Notes: generated by a model from the letters alone, not told the origin. 64,000 nucleotides of DNA from Clostridium estertheticum (GCF_026650985.1 NZ_CP086239.1:1612001-1676000), one strand, 5' to 3'; shown: positions 9,291 through 17,261, numbered from the stretch's first letter. A program made the numbers and translations.

Positions 9291-9794
9291 CTAACCATTA
9301 TCTTCCCACTCAAAGTTATCTCCACAGAAGGGAACAAAAATAAATTTACTTTTACCAAGTTCGATAACATCATACCCTGATAATTGAACTGGTATATAAA
9401 TAGCTTCTCCGTTGAGATATGCTATACCGGAAGATTCTCCTGGTAATAACACATAGTTTTTTTTCTTTGGATCATATACAACTATTGCATGATTCCTTCT
9501 ACATACATTGTTATCACCCAATATCTGTATGTCCATATCATCAGCTCTTCCAATAAAGTTCTTTCCAGTTTTTATCTTGTAATCTTTCCCAACTCTAGCT
9601 CCTTCAATACATACAAGCCACCCACAAAGTGGTTCAATTTCCTGATATAAAAGATCAGTTTCAACATCAAATTTTTCTGCCAATTGAGACTCATTATTTG
9701 CTTTTGATGCGGTTTCTATATTACAATATGGGCATACTGTCCCATATCGTCTTTCACTAAACATATGTCCATTTTTACATCTTGTAAGGCCCAT
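9291..9794 (-). CDS. Zinc-ribbon plus FHA domain protein
   Basis: The 167-residue product starts with a short zinc-ribbon-like segment (CKNGHMFSERRYGTVCPYC, about residues 6-24) and then, from about 55, an FHA-type beta sandwich: IGRADDMDIQILGDNNVC, RNHAIVV, and AYLNGEAI near the end. FHA domains bind phosphothreonine peptides. The conserved glycine-arginine is present (GR), but the usual SRxHA motif reads RRNHA, so the key serine is absent. GGGGGATATAA precedes the ATG. It follows the membrane FHA protein by 14 bases and precedes a PP2C gene by 12. It may be a cytosolic scaffold of the injector; whether it still binds phosphothreonine is uncertain. Confidence 0.82.
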   Translation of the reverse strand: MGLTRCKNGHMFSERRYGTVCPYCNIETASKANNESQLAEKFDVETDLLYQEIEPLCGWLVCIEGARVGKDYKIKTGKNFIGRADDMDIQILGDNNVCRRNHAIVVYDPKKKNYVLLPGESSGIAYLNGEAIYIPVQLSGYDVIELGKSKFIFVPFCGDNFEWEDNG

Positions 9795-9808
9795 TTATAT
9801 CCCCCATT

Positions 9809-10381
9809 TCATCTGAGTAAAAGCTTTGTTTTCCCAATAAATAATATATCGCCTTTTCTTATCTTACAGGGACTATTATTTACCAATCTATATAATTTGC
9901 CATCTTCTATCTTTTGTATGCTTACGCCACTATCAGAACATATATCTTCTAAATACCATGCTCCTCCTGCGAAATTTATTACTGCATGTTCTTCTTCAAT
10001 GAAATTTGAATATATCGATTGACTCAAATCAATATCTACTCTCTTTTGATTAGTATTTCTACCTATAATTATTCCTGTTTTTTGTGAAGTTTCCCATTTT
10101 TTAATAATTTCATTTTCTTCATTTACTAAAGCTATTTCATTAATTGAATACACATTTGTTAAATCTTTTTTATAATGTTTTTGGAATAACCTTATAAAAC
10201 CTATAAGTGCAATTAATACTCCTACAGTAGCAAGAATACTTTTTATCAGCATTGACTTTATTGTTATAAAAAGTAAAACACAAACTAGCGAAAGAATTAC
10301 ACCTATAGATAAATTTATTATCCCCATACTTGCTAACAACATTTTATTCTCTTTTTTATTATTTAAGTTTAAATTATTCAA
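9809..10381 (-). CDS. Membrane-anchored FHA domain protein (190 aa)
   Basis: Two hydrophobic helices (about residues 15-42 and 45-65) are followed by a basic linker and a C-terminal FHA-like domain (about 90-190) with GIIIGRNTNQKRVDIDLSQ, EEEHAVINF and WYLEDICSDSGVSIQK. The anchor places the FHA domain in the cytosol at the membrane. The glycine-arginine remains, but SRxHA is replaced by EEEHA and the NGT turn by SGVS, so the phosphothreonine pocket appears degenerate. It is the first of the signalling-type genes after the J-domain gene (21 bases). Its likely role is to recruit or anchor other parts of the injector, by analogy with Fha/TagH proteins of type VI systems. Confidence 0.8.
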   Translation of the reverse strand: MNNLNLNNKKENKMLLASMGIINLSIGVILSLVCVLLFITIKSMLIKSILATVGVLIALIGFIRLFQKHYKKDLTNVYSINEIALVNEENEIIKKWETSQKTGIIIGRNTNQKRVDIDLSQSIYSNFIEEEHAVINFAGGAWYLEDICSDSGVSIQKIEDGKLYRLVNNSPCKIRKGDILFIGKTKLLLR

Positions 10382-10401
10382 AGTAATTCACTCCGTTACT
10401 T

Positions 10402-10836
10402 CTATTTATTTTTGAAAAAGTTGTCGAATAATTGACTTGTATCAATAGGATTTTTTTCTTTCTCATGAAGAGAGTCTTTTCTTACATTATCAGAACTCGC
10501 ACTAAATCCAAAAAAATCTTCGAATTTATTATGCATATTTCCCATGTTATTGTCTACATTTATATTATCTTTTTTGCGACTTTTACTGCTAGTATTATTA
10601 TTTTGTTTACCAGTATTCTGTTTAATGTTATACAATTTTTCATCATACTGCTTTTTTAACCTTTCATCACTTAAAATACTATAAGCTTCATTAATTTCTT
10701 GGAACTTTGCACCCAATGTCTTATCATTAATGTTTGTATCTGGATGGTACTTCTTAACCAAACTTCTATATACTTTTCTGATTTCATCCTTACTTGCCTT
10801 AGGTGACACCTGTAATATTTCATAAAAATTCTTCAT
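10402..10836 (-). CDS. J-domain (DnaJ-like) protein
   Basis: The 144-residue product has an N-terminal J domain (residues 3-70, YEILQVSPKASKDEIRKVYR and the catalytic HPD at 31-33), then an Asn/Lys-rich low-complexity stretch (about 75-110) and an acidic tail. It lacks the zinc-finger and C-terminal substrate domains of full DnaJ, so it is a small specialised co-chaperone. The start ATG at 10836 is preferred over an upstream GTG because AAGGTGAGG lies at the right spacing before the ATG. J domains stimulate Hsp70 ATPases, and the operon also encodes an Hsp70-like ATPase at 2056-4632, so the two may work together. That partnership is inference. Confidence 0.88.
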   Translation of the reverse strand: MKNFYEILQVSPKASKDEIRKVYRSLVKKYHPDTNINDKTLGAKFQEINEAYSILSDERLKKQYDEKLYNIKQNTGKQNNNTSSKSRKKDNINVDNNMGNMHNKFEDFFGFSASSDNVRKDSLHEKEKNPIDTSQLFDNFFKNK

Positions 10837-10888
10837 GTATTTCCTCACCTTATTAAAATTTCATAGAGAAGTCTTTATTAAAATTTAA

Positions 10889-10939
10889 CTTATACATGTG
10901 CAATGTCCCTGTTAAACTAGACATTACAGCATGTATAAG
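10889..10939 (-). promoter_or_regulatory. Long intercistronic hairpin between tube-like gene and J-domain gene
   Basis: Arms at 10889-10907 and 10920-10939 pair over about 19 bases with one bulge and one wobble or mismatch. In the minus-strand transcript no run of T follows, only ATTTTAATAAAG. This suggests a processing or partial-termination element that could let sheath and tube genes be expressed above the genes downstream. Confidence 0.6.
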
Positions 10940-10957
10940 CTAATAGTTCTTTATATT

Positions 10958-11383
10958 TTAAGCGCTAAATCCACCAGCTAATGTTATCTTATCTAGCTTG
11001 TCTTTTTTCTGCTTTATAACAAGTTCAAATGTTCCTACACCTTCTGTATCTCCGTAATGTTCTTTGTAATCTACTACAAAGGCATTTGGGAAAAATATTT
11101 TTCTTATAATTTGATCTGCTGAGAGTACTTCAACAGTAATTTTTCTATAACAATCTGCTTTTTCTGCTGGTACTAATGACCAAACTCCCATTTGTCTTGT
11201 ACTATCAAATCCCTCTCCGTCTAATGCAGTTAATATTTTTCCACTAATTATCATAGTGCTTCCTACATCTTTTGAACGTGCATTTGAATCTTTTGGAGTA
11301 TCCGTTTTTAAAACTATTTTTTTTACACTTTCAACTCCGAGTTCTATCTTTTCTGCGCCTTCAATTACTACTTTGAAACCCAT
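10958..11383 (-). CDS. Tube-like protein 2 (Hcp / phage tail tube-like)
   Basis: This 141-residue protein has the same length as the adjacent copy at 11414-11839 and is about 60 percent identical to it by hand count. Shared blocks include TDTP, DSNARS, WSLVP, EKADCYRK, PNAFVV, EGVGTF and KQKKDK. The pattern of short strands, one central helix and a Gly-rich end fits the tube fold shared by Hcp and phage tail tube proteins. No signal peptide is present, as expected for a protein that polymerises in the cytosol inside a sheath. It is followed by a strong hairpin before the J-domain gene. The tube assignment is from size, pattern and the neighbouring sheath-like gene, without a search. Confidence 0.65.
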   Translation of the reverse strand: MGFKVVIEGAEKIELGVESVKKIVLKTDTPKDSNARSKDVGSTMIISGKILTALDGEGFDSTRQMGVWSLVPAEKADCYRKITVEVLSADQIIRKIFFPNAFVVDYKEHYGDTEGVGTFELVIKQKKDKLDKITLAGGFSA

Positions 11384-11413
11384 AATTTACACACTCCTTT
11401 TAATTTGTTTTAA

Positions 11414-11839
11414 TTATTCTCCAAATCCACCTTGGAATTTTACCATAGCTGTCTTATCTTTCTTCTGTTTTAATTGTAGTATAAATGTTCCTACACCTTC
11501 CTCATCACCATAGTTTTCTGCATAACTTACAACAAAAGCATTTGGCAAATTAATTTGTCTTACCACTTGTGATGCAGAAATAACATCCACTGTTACTTTT
11601 CTATAACAATCTGCTTTTTCGGATGGAACAAGTGACCATTGTGCTAACTTAATAGTACTGTCGGCTACCTCTCCATCAACTGGCGTTAATATTTTCCCTT
11701 TGATTGTTAGTGATGTTCCAAGATCCGTAGAACGTGCATTAGAATCATCTGGAGTATCTGTATTGAATTCGACTGTTAGTATGTTTTCGATGCCTAAGTC
11801 AATTGTTTCAGCACCTTCAACTTTTAATTTAAATCCCAT
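11414..11839 (-). CDS. Tube-like protein 1 (Hcp / phage tail tube-like)
   Basis: This is the first of two tandem paralogues, 141 residues long, beginning MGFKLKVEGAETIDLG and ending in a Gly-Phe-rich FQGGFGE. It lies 109 bases after the sheath-like gene and 30 bases before its paralogue. The invariant blocks shared with the second copy (DSNARS, EKADCYRK, PNAFVV, EGVGTF) are probably surface or ring contacts, while the N-terminal strand and C-terminus differ most. A tube of two alternating subunits, or a separate initiator ring, are both possible. Two tube genes directly after a sheath gene are also known in extracellular injection systems. Confidence 0.65.
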   Translation of the reverse strand: MGFKLKVEGAETIDLGIENILTVEFNTDTPDDSNARSTDLGTSLTIKGKILTPVDGEVADSTIKLAQWSLVPSEKADCYRKVTVDVISASQVVRQINLPNAFVVSYAENYGDEEGVGTFILQLKQKKDKTAMVKFQGGFGE

Positions 11840-11948
11840 TTTTTTTCCCCCTACTTTTCATAATATTTATAATTCAGAAACAGCAGTAATACTGCCATTT
11901 CAAACTACCACATAAAATTCTCAATTAAATATTTAATGCAACAATATC

Positions 11949-14117
11949 TTATCCAATTATTGCATTTCTTGTTATCTCAACCTCTAGGTTTTTAACATTG
12001 CCGTTGAATACTATATTAATATTGCAAGTGCCACTTTTTTCATCTATTAAAAAGCTAATGTCATCGCCTTCTTGAATAATAGAATTTATATATCCCTTGT
12101 TTGTAACCCATTTGCTTTTTATGCTATTTGGATTATTACTAAAGAATTTAACAATATTATCTTCTTTAAAATCATTAGTATGAAACCTTAACATTCTTTC
12201 AATATAAGTTGTTACTGTTGTCTTGTAAATTGATTCAAAATCATTTCCATTTGCTAGTAAACTTCTTGCTTTATATACGGTAATGTGTTTTACATCTTTC
12301 CCATTTACTTGAGCATTTTCAGAAGAAAAAATAAATCCAAAGTTCTTTCTATTTATGGAATTTTTTATTTCATTTGTGAAACCTGATATCTCTTTAGCTA
12401 GAGTTGTTGTAACTCTTAAGGAATTGTCTGCTGCTTCTATATCAAACCTAATGCCTGGATATTCATAAGAAACATTTTTGTACGATTCGCGTAAAAATTC
12501 TGGGCATTGGTATGATGCTACAATTCCAGCAGCAATATAAGAACTCCCTATATATACCCCTTCTATCCAAAGTTTTAAAATGTCTTCCTTTTCCTTTGAT
12601 AATTGAGCCGTTCCACCATCTGTAATAAGCATCTTTTTATCAATAATAACTCCAGACTTATCCTTAGGTATAATTGTAAAATTAGGTACGCAAGGTACTG
12701 CGAACTCGCTAAAATCATTGCGCATCAAAGGTGCACATTTATCTATAAATCTATCTATACCCTCAGTAGCTACGTGGTTAAATGTAGTATCCTCACCAGT
12801 TTGAAAGCTAAAGAATGTTTGTATCCTATAATTTCTAATAGTAGATAAAAGTAATGCTAAATCTTCCATTGAAGTTGTGTCTGATTTTTCGACTTGCTCA
12901 TTCCCTTTGAATCTTTGCCTTTTAACTTTGCTCTTACTATGGCTTTCTAGTTCTATGGATGGAGCAATTCCAAACCAAATAGTATTAGTGAAATCATTTT
13001 TATCATTTACTGTATTTAAGTATGTAATAAGTCTTGATATATTCTTAGAATTTACCAATCTATTTACAGTTGTATTACTAACTAATAAAGTTGGTTGCAT
13101 ACCTTTATTTTTTGTCTTATATTGATTAAAAAACATCTTCACACCTACTAGCTTTTCAACTAATGGCTTAACTGTTTTTACAAAATCATCCTTAGCATTT
13201 TTATAGAACTCCAAATATGTGTTATAGTTTGTTACCTCTAATTCTAAGTTCACCCTACTTTCCATAGTTGATACTAGTGGACAAAATGTTCTTATAACTA
13301 GATCCTTTACATAACCTGTCTTTGTATCATTTACAACATCATAATCTTCCTCAAAGGCCTTTATAAGTCCTATATTAGCATTGTCATCTAAAGTAACAAG
13401 TGCCGTTTCTTCGTTTTTAGGTGCTTCTAAAACCTTTAATTCTCCATTTTCGCCCATGCTTAAAGCCCCTATTATAAACTTAGAGTTATCAGTTTTATTA
13501 TCTTCTTCACCAAGGAGCAGTCTAGTCTTTATATCTTCAATAGCCAGTGGTAACATAGCCATGATATTGTTATAATTACAACTTGCTTCTTCAAACATAT
13601 AATTAAGCTTGTCCGCTAAATCTAATTTACTAGGGTCGCCCTCTTCTAGCGCCTCATATTTACTATAAATATACTGTATTTCTTTTCTTGATTGCTTTAT
13701 ATCATCCATTACTTTTTTAGGAGATATCATATCTAATAAGTTTTCAAATTTGAAATCAACATTAGCAATTCCTTGAGCGCTTTTAGCATCAATTAAAGTA
13801 AAAAGCATCTTCAAAAAATCATTTGACTGATTTATTGGAATCTCAGTAATATACTCTTTAGAAAGGTTTTCAGGTTTTTTTAGAGTATACATAACTTTCT
13901 GATTACTCGCATTGTAAAATGAATATACTACAGGTGAAAATTTATCTAAAAACTCATCAAAACTTTTCACTAAAAAACATTCATTTATTTCTTTTATCTT
14001 ATCGTCATTTAAACTATTTAAACCTTTGGTGTCACCTATTACAGAAATTATGTCTAATTTCTGTGGATTTATCTCTTCAAATAACATGGTTCGATTAGTT
14101 TGTTGTACAACTTCCAT
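11949..14117 (-). CDS. Large sheath-like protein, first gene of the injection-system operon (722 aa)
   Basis: The 722-residue product has no signal or membrane segment. About 230 N-terminal residues (helical, containing KVMDDIKQSRKEIQYIYSKY) precede a core with TssC/sheath-like character: RTFCPLVSTMESRVNLELEV, TIWFGIAPSIEL, a helix RIQTFFSF, DRFIDKCAPLMRNDFSEFAV and YIGSSYIAAGIVASYQCPEF. It is the promoter-proximal gene, directly before two tube-like genes, the usual order for sheath and tube. TssC is about 500 and TssB about 170 residues, so one 722-residue chain could be a fused or extended sheath. AAAGGAGCGAG lies before the ATG. The sheath call is inference from pattern and position. Confidence 0.62.
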   Translation of the reverse strand: MEVVQQTNRTMLFEEINPQKLDIISVIGDTKGLNSLNDDKIKEINECFLVKSFDEFLDKFSPVVYSFYNASNQKVMYTLKKPENLSKEYITEIPINQSNDFLKMLFTLIDAKSAQGIANVDFKFENLLDMISPKKVMDDIKQSRKEIQYIYSKYEALEEGDPSKLDLADKLNYMFEEASCNYNNIMAMLPLAIEDIKTRLLLGEEDNKTDNSKFIIGALSMGENGELKVLEAPKNEETALVTLDDNANIGLIKAFEEDYDVVNDTKTGYVKDLVIRTFCPLVSTMESRVNLELEVTNYNTYLEFYKNAKDDFVKTVKPLVEKLVGVKMFFNQYKTKNKGMQPTLLVSNTTVNRLVNSKNISRLITYLNTVNDKNDFTNTIWFGIAPSIELESHSKSKVKRQRFKGNEQVEKSDTTSMEDLALLLSTIRNYRIQTFFSFQTGEDTTFNHVATEGIDRFIDKCAPLMRNDFSEFAVPCVPNFTIIPKDKSGVIIDKKMLITDGGTAQLSKEKEDILKLWIEGVYIGSSYIAAGIVASYQCPEFLRESYKNVSYEYPGIRFDIEAADNSLRVTTTLAKEISGFTNEIKNSINRKNFGFIFSSENAQVNGKDVKHITVYKARSLLANGNDFESIYKTTVTTYIERMLRFHTNDFKEDNIVKFFSNNPNSIKSKWVTNKGYINSIIQEGDDISFLIDEKSGTCNINIVFNGNVKNLEVEITRNAIIG

Positions 14118-14181
14118 ATTCTCGCTCCTTTGATTTATCTATTGAATATTTGTATGACTTCTTCATTATTGGCAATTCTAT

Positions 14182-14215
14182 ACTTTATTTTTACATATTA
14201 CATTTCTTTTGTCAA
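14182..14215 (-). promoter_or_regulatory. Candidate promoter of the injection-system operon
   Basis: On the minus strand TTGACA (14210-14215) is followed about 16 bases later by a TAAAAAT-type -10, about 70 bases upstream of the sheath-like gene. The -35 is consensus and the -10 is weak, so an activator may be needed. Confidence 0.4.
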
Positions 14216-14280
14216 ATTTTATATTGTTATTTCCCAAGTAAGTTAATAAAATGTGACCAATTCTTTTCTATATGCTAATA

Positions 14281-14316
14281 GTTAAAGGCTCTAGCAATTT
14301 TGCTAGAGCCTTTAAC
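14281..14316 (-). terminator. Terminator of the apbE-FMN protein operon
   Basis: A perfect inverted repeat, with arms GTTAAAGGCTCTAGCAA and its complement, is followed by a short AT-rich stretch. It lies downstream of the ferredoxin/FMN-binding gene and upstream of the injector operon promoter, insulating the two. It can work in both directions. Confidence 0.75.
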
Positions 14317-14374
14317 TATTCTATTTTATTTATTATTTACGATATGCTAATTTTGATTTTGCCATGTTGTTATC

Positions 14375-15931
14375 CTATGCTTTAGCCTTACTTAGAGCCT
14401 CCTGTGTTGCACTAATAATACCTTCACTACTATAAGTAGCACCAGAAACTGTGTCTACTGTTGTTGATTGGGTCGATACTATTTGAGAAATTATCGTGCT
14501 TTCTGCTCTTACATAAAAATCAGGAGTGTCTCCATTTGATACTGTTTCGACTTTAGTTATTTTATTGTCTTTTATTGTAACTGACATCTGCGTTGTACCA
14601 CCATGAAATCCACTACCCGATCCTGTATATGTACCATCTTTATAGGTATTTGCAGTAGTCGCTGTACTATCTGTTGTTGTATTTGTATCAGCAACATCAG
14701 TACTGCTATCTGTTGTTGTACTTGTATCAGTAGTAGTTGGTGTAGTTGCAGACGAACCTACTTCCGCTTTCTTTAATGCTTCCTGCGTTGCGCTAATAAT
14801 ACCTTCACTACTATAAGTAGCGCCAGAAACAGTATCAACTGATGTTGATTGATTCGATATTATTTCAGAAGTTATTGTACTTTCTGCTCTTGCATAAAAA
14901 TCAGGTGTATCACCATTTGATACTGTTTCAACTTTAGTTATTTTATTATCTTTTATTGTTACTGACATCTCAGTTGTAGCGCCATGGAAACCAGTACCTG
15001 TTCCTGTATATGTTCCATCTTTATATTTTTGAGAAGTACTACTTGTACTTGTACTAGTAGTACTTGCTGTAGCTAATCCACTATTTGCTAATGCTTGAGC
15101 ACCTAAATTATTAACAGCATAAAGTCCTACCATAGCAGCTATGGCTACACCGCTTGCAAGTTCTGGGTTTACATTTTCGCCAAGAACATTTATCTTAGTA
15201 TTACTTCTTGGACACGCTTCAATACATTTAAAACAGTTAATGCAATCTCCACCACATACACTCTGAGCTTTGTAAAGTGATAATCCCATTGAACAATTAT
15301 TTGTGCACAATCTACACTTTCCACATTTATCAGTAGGCTTTTTAATTTTAAGTATTCCTATTCTTGATAATATATTAAAAACAGCTCCTAAAGGACATAA
15401 ATATCTACAGAAAAATCTTTCTACAAAGAGAGCACCTAGTGTTATTAAAAGTAAAAGTGCCACTCCAATAGTGTAATCAAATAATACCTGAGGAAAATTT
15501 GTTATTTGCGCAAAAGCATCCCAAGGACTAGTTGTATCAAGAACTTTACTTCCCATGGTCCAAACAATAATTACAAGTAATAATAGAACAACATATTTCA
15601 CGTATTTTAAAACTTTATCTACTTCTTCGTTTACCTTAAAATTAACCTTAAATACTTTTTTTGATAATAAATAAATGAAATCATTATAAGCTCCAAATGC
15701 ACAAACCCAGCCACAAAAGAATCTGCCAAGGAAAATAGTTACAATTATAACTGTTGTGAACTCAATTAAAGTAGGAAAAGCTGTTATAAAATTGAGATTG
15801 CCTTTAATAATCATAGTATAAATACTTTTTAGTTCTGAAAAAGCTAATATAAATAAACCAGGTGACAAAACAAACATAATCAGTTGTATTATATGTCTAA
15901 ATATTTGTGTTTTCTTTATCTTTTTTACCAT
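14375..15931 (-). CDS. NosR/NapH-type 4Fe-4S membrane protein with two tandem FMN-binding domains
   Basis: The 518-residue product has several membrane helices in the first 215 residues, including FFCGWVCAFGAYND and FFCRYLCPLGAVFN cysteine motifs typical of the NapH/NosR/RnfH-like ferredoxin membrane family. Two 4Fe-4S clusters follow (CGKCRLCTNNC and CINCFKCIEACP). After one more hydrophobic segment come two FMN-binding domains, each ending in VDTVSGATYSSEGI, where the Thr of SGAT is the residue to which ApbE attaches FMN. A Thr/Ser-rich linker separates them. The start at 15931 was chosen because AAGGGG lies just before it. It probably passes electrons from cytosolic ferredoxin or quinol across the membrane to covalently bound flavin. 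The terminal acceptor is unknown. Confidence 0.85.
   Translation of the reverse strand: MVKKIKKTQIFRHIIQLIMFVLSPGLFILAFSELKSIYTMIIKGNLNFITAFPTLIEFTTVIIVTIFLGRFFCGWVCAFGAYNDFIYLLSKKVFKVNFKVNEEVDKVLKYVKYVVLLLLVIIVWTMGSKVLDTTSPWDAFAQITNFPQVLFDYTIGVALLLLITLGALFVERFFCRYLCPLGAVFNILSRIGILKIKKPTDKCGKCRLCTNNCSMGLSLYKAQSVCGGDCINCFKCIEACPRSNTKINVLGENVNPELASGVAIAAMVGLYAVNNLGAQALANSGLATASTTSTSTSSTSQKYKDGTYTGTGTGFHGATTEMSVTIKDNKITKVETVSNGDTPDFYARAESTITSEIISNQSTSVDTVSGATYSSEGIISATQEALKKAEVGSSATTPTTTDTSTTTDSSTDVADTNTTTDSTATTANTYKDGTYTGSGSGFHGGTTQMSVTIKDNKITKVETVSNGDTPDFYVRAESTIISQIVSTQSTTVDTVSGATYSSEGIISATQEALSKAKA
14394..15026 (-). repeat. Internal tandem duplication encoding the two FMN-binding domains
   Basis: Two segments of about 260 bases (about 14394-14650 and 14770-15026) encode nearly the same domain, with long shared stretches such as TVSNGDTPDFY and VDTVSGATYSSEGI. 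The DNA between them encodes a Thr/Ser/Asp-rich linker. The high nucleotide similarity points to a recent duplication or to gene conversion. Confidence 0.8.
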
Positions 15932-15944
15932 TTTATATCCCCTT

Positions 15945-16991
15945 TTAAATCCTATTTTTATATACAAACTCATGACTCGTTATTGTAAATTTCCCTTTCA
16001 TGCCTGATGTAACATAGATCTCTTTACTTTTAGTTATTAATATGGCATCTACGCCCTCTATCTCTTCTATTAACTTGATAGCCTTTTGCACACCCATAAT
16101 ATACACACCTGTAGATAGCCCATCACCATCAATAGAGTTATCAGAGATTATCGTAGCACCTACAATATCACTTTCTGATGGATACCCCGTACTTGGATTT
16201 ATTATATGGTGAAATCTTTTACCTTCTACTTCGAAATATCTTTCATAATTTCCTGAAGTAACTACTGATTTATTAATAACACTAATTGCTAAAGCGAATT
16301 CGCCACGAGTTTTAAATGGATCTTGAATACCAACACTCCATGGGGTTCCATCGATTTTTGTACCAAGAGTTAATATGTTTCCTCCAAGATTTATAAGTGC
16401 ACTCTTAATGCCATTTTTAATCATTACATTTTTGACTTCATCTGCAGCATATCCTTTCGCAATACCTCCAACATCAATTTCTTGTTTCTTATTTTTTAGA
16501 AAAATAGATCTATCGTTTTTATCTATTACTATGTCCTTGTAGTTTACAATTTTAAGCTTCTCCTTAACTTCATTACTACTCGGGATCTGTTGCCCTTCTT
16601 TTCCAATTCCCCATAATGCAACTATAGGTTTTATTGTTATATCAAAAGCTCCTTCCGATAACGTACAATACTTTATCGCCTTTTGAATAACATAATAAGT
16701 ATCATTACTAACTATTTGTGGCTTATTTCCAGCATTTATACTTATTTTTGAAATTTCACTTTCTTCTTTAAATACCGACATCTTGTTATCTATCTCACAA
16801 ACCTTTATAATAGATTCTTCAATAGCTTTTGTTGCTTTCTTTCCATATACTTTTAACTGGTTAGAAGTGCCAAGCGAATAAAATTTTCTAACAATATAAG
16901 ATTTTTTATTATTCCCAGTTATAAATATTAGGATTAAAATAATAAATATTAACGCTATTATTATAATTAAGACATTGTCAATAATAAGCAT
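15945..16991 (-). CDS. apbE: FAD:protein FMN transferase (ApbE family)
   Basis: The 348-residue product has one N-terminal membrane helix (about residues 5-25) and then an ApbE domain with DVGGIAKGYAAD, GGNILTLGTK, HHIINPSTGYP and DGLSTGVYIMG, the flavin- and magnesium-binding motifs of the family. ApbE uses FAD to attach FMN covalently to a Thr in SGAT-type motifs of extracytoplasmic proteins. The next gene, 13 bases downstream, encodes exactly such a target with two SGAT sites. The start at 16991 is favoured by an AAGGAGG site; an upstream in-frame ATG at 17024 has none. No lipobox is visible, so it is anchored by the helix. Confidence 0.93.
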   Translation of the reverse strand: MLIIDNVLIIIIALIFIILILIFITGNNKKSYIVRKFYSLGTSNQLKVYGKKATKAIEESIIKVCEIDNKMSVFKEESEISKISINAGNKPQIVSNDTYYVIQKAIKYCTLSEGAFDITIKPIVALWGIGKEGQQIPSSNEVKEKLKIVNYKDIVIDKNDRSIFLKNKKQEIDVGGIAKGYAADEVKNVMIKNGIKSALINLGGNILTLGTKIDGTPWSVGIQDPFKTRGEFALAISVINKSVVTSGNYERYFEVEGKRFHHIINPSTGYPSESDIVGATIISDNSIDGDGLSTGVYIMGVQKAIKLIEEIEGVDAILITKSKEIYVTSGMKGKFTITSHEFVYKNRI

Positions 16992-17134
16992 TCTATTAGC
17001 CTCCTTATAATATCTTAATTTCAAACTTAATTAGCCTTGCAATATCCATAATATATCATGAATGTTAAATTAAGATTAAAATTCGGTTAAAGTTCACTTC
17101 TAATTAATAGATAAACTTAATTAATTACTATGCA

Positions 17135-17162
17135 TTTATAATAACAAATAATTATGTATCAA
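17135..17162 (-). promoter_or_regulatory. Candidate promoter of the apbE operon
   Basis: TTGATA (17157-17162, minus strand) is separated by 16 bases from TATAAA (17135-17140). The 301-base gap between 16992 and 17292 holds this promoter and the terminator at 17226-17261; nothing else stands out in it. Confidence 0.5.
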
Positions 17163-17225
17163 CTATCAAATGATTATGTTATTTTTGTGTTATTTTTGAT
17201 TTTTCTAAAACCTTTACGCAAAAAA

Positions 17226-17261
17226 AACTACTGAAATATATATAAATATATTTCAGTAGTT
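17226..17261 (-). terminator. Terminator of the cellobiose ABC transporter operon
   Basis: Arms AACTACTGAAATATAT and the matching complement close a short loop. The hairpin lies about 30 bases downstream of the last permease gene, and a run of seven A before it on the plus strand gives the T-tract on the minus strand. Confidence 0.78.

Noticed and set aside
11840-11948. Small hairpin (CAGTAATACTG) between sheath and first tube gene as a terminator
   Set aside because: The stem is short and no T-run follows; not convincing.
1-14117. Ordinary prophage tail region
   Set aside because: No capsid, portal, terminase, integrase or lysis genes are seen, and FHA, PP2C, J-domain and Hsp70-like genes are not phage tail genes. 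The left flank is unseen, so this is not fully excluded.
14394-15026. CRISPR-like repeat
   Set aside because: Only two long copies, in frame, encoding protein domains; no short regular spacers.
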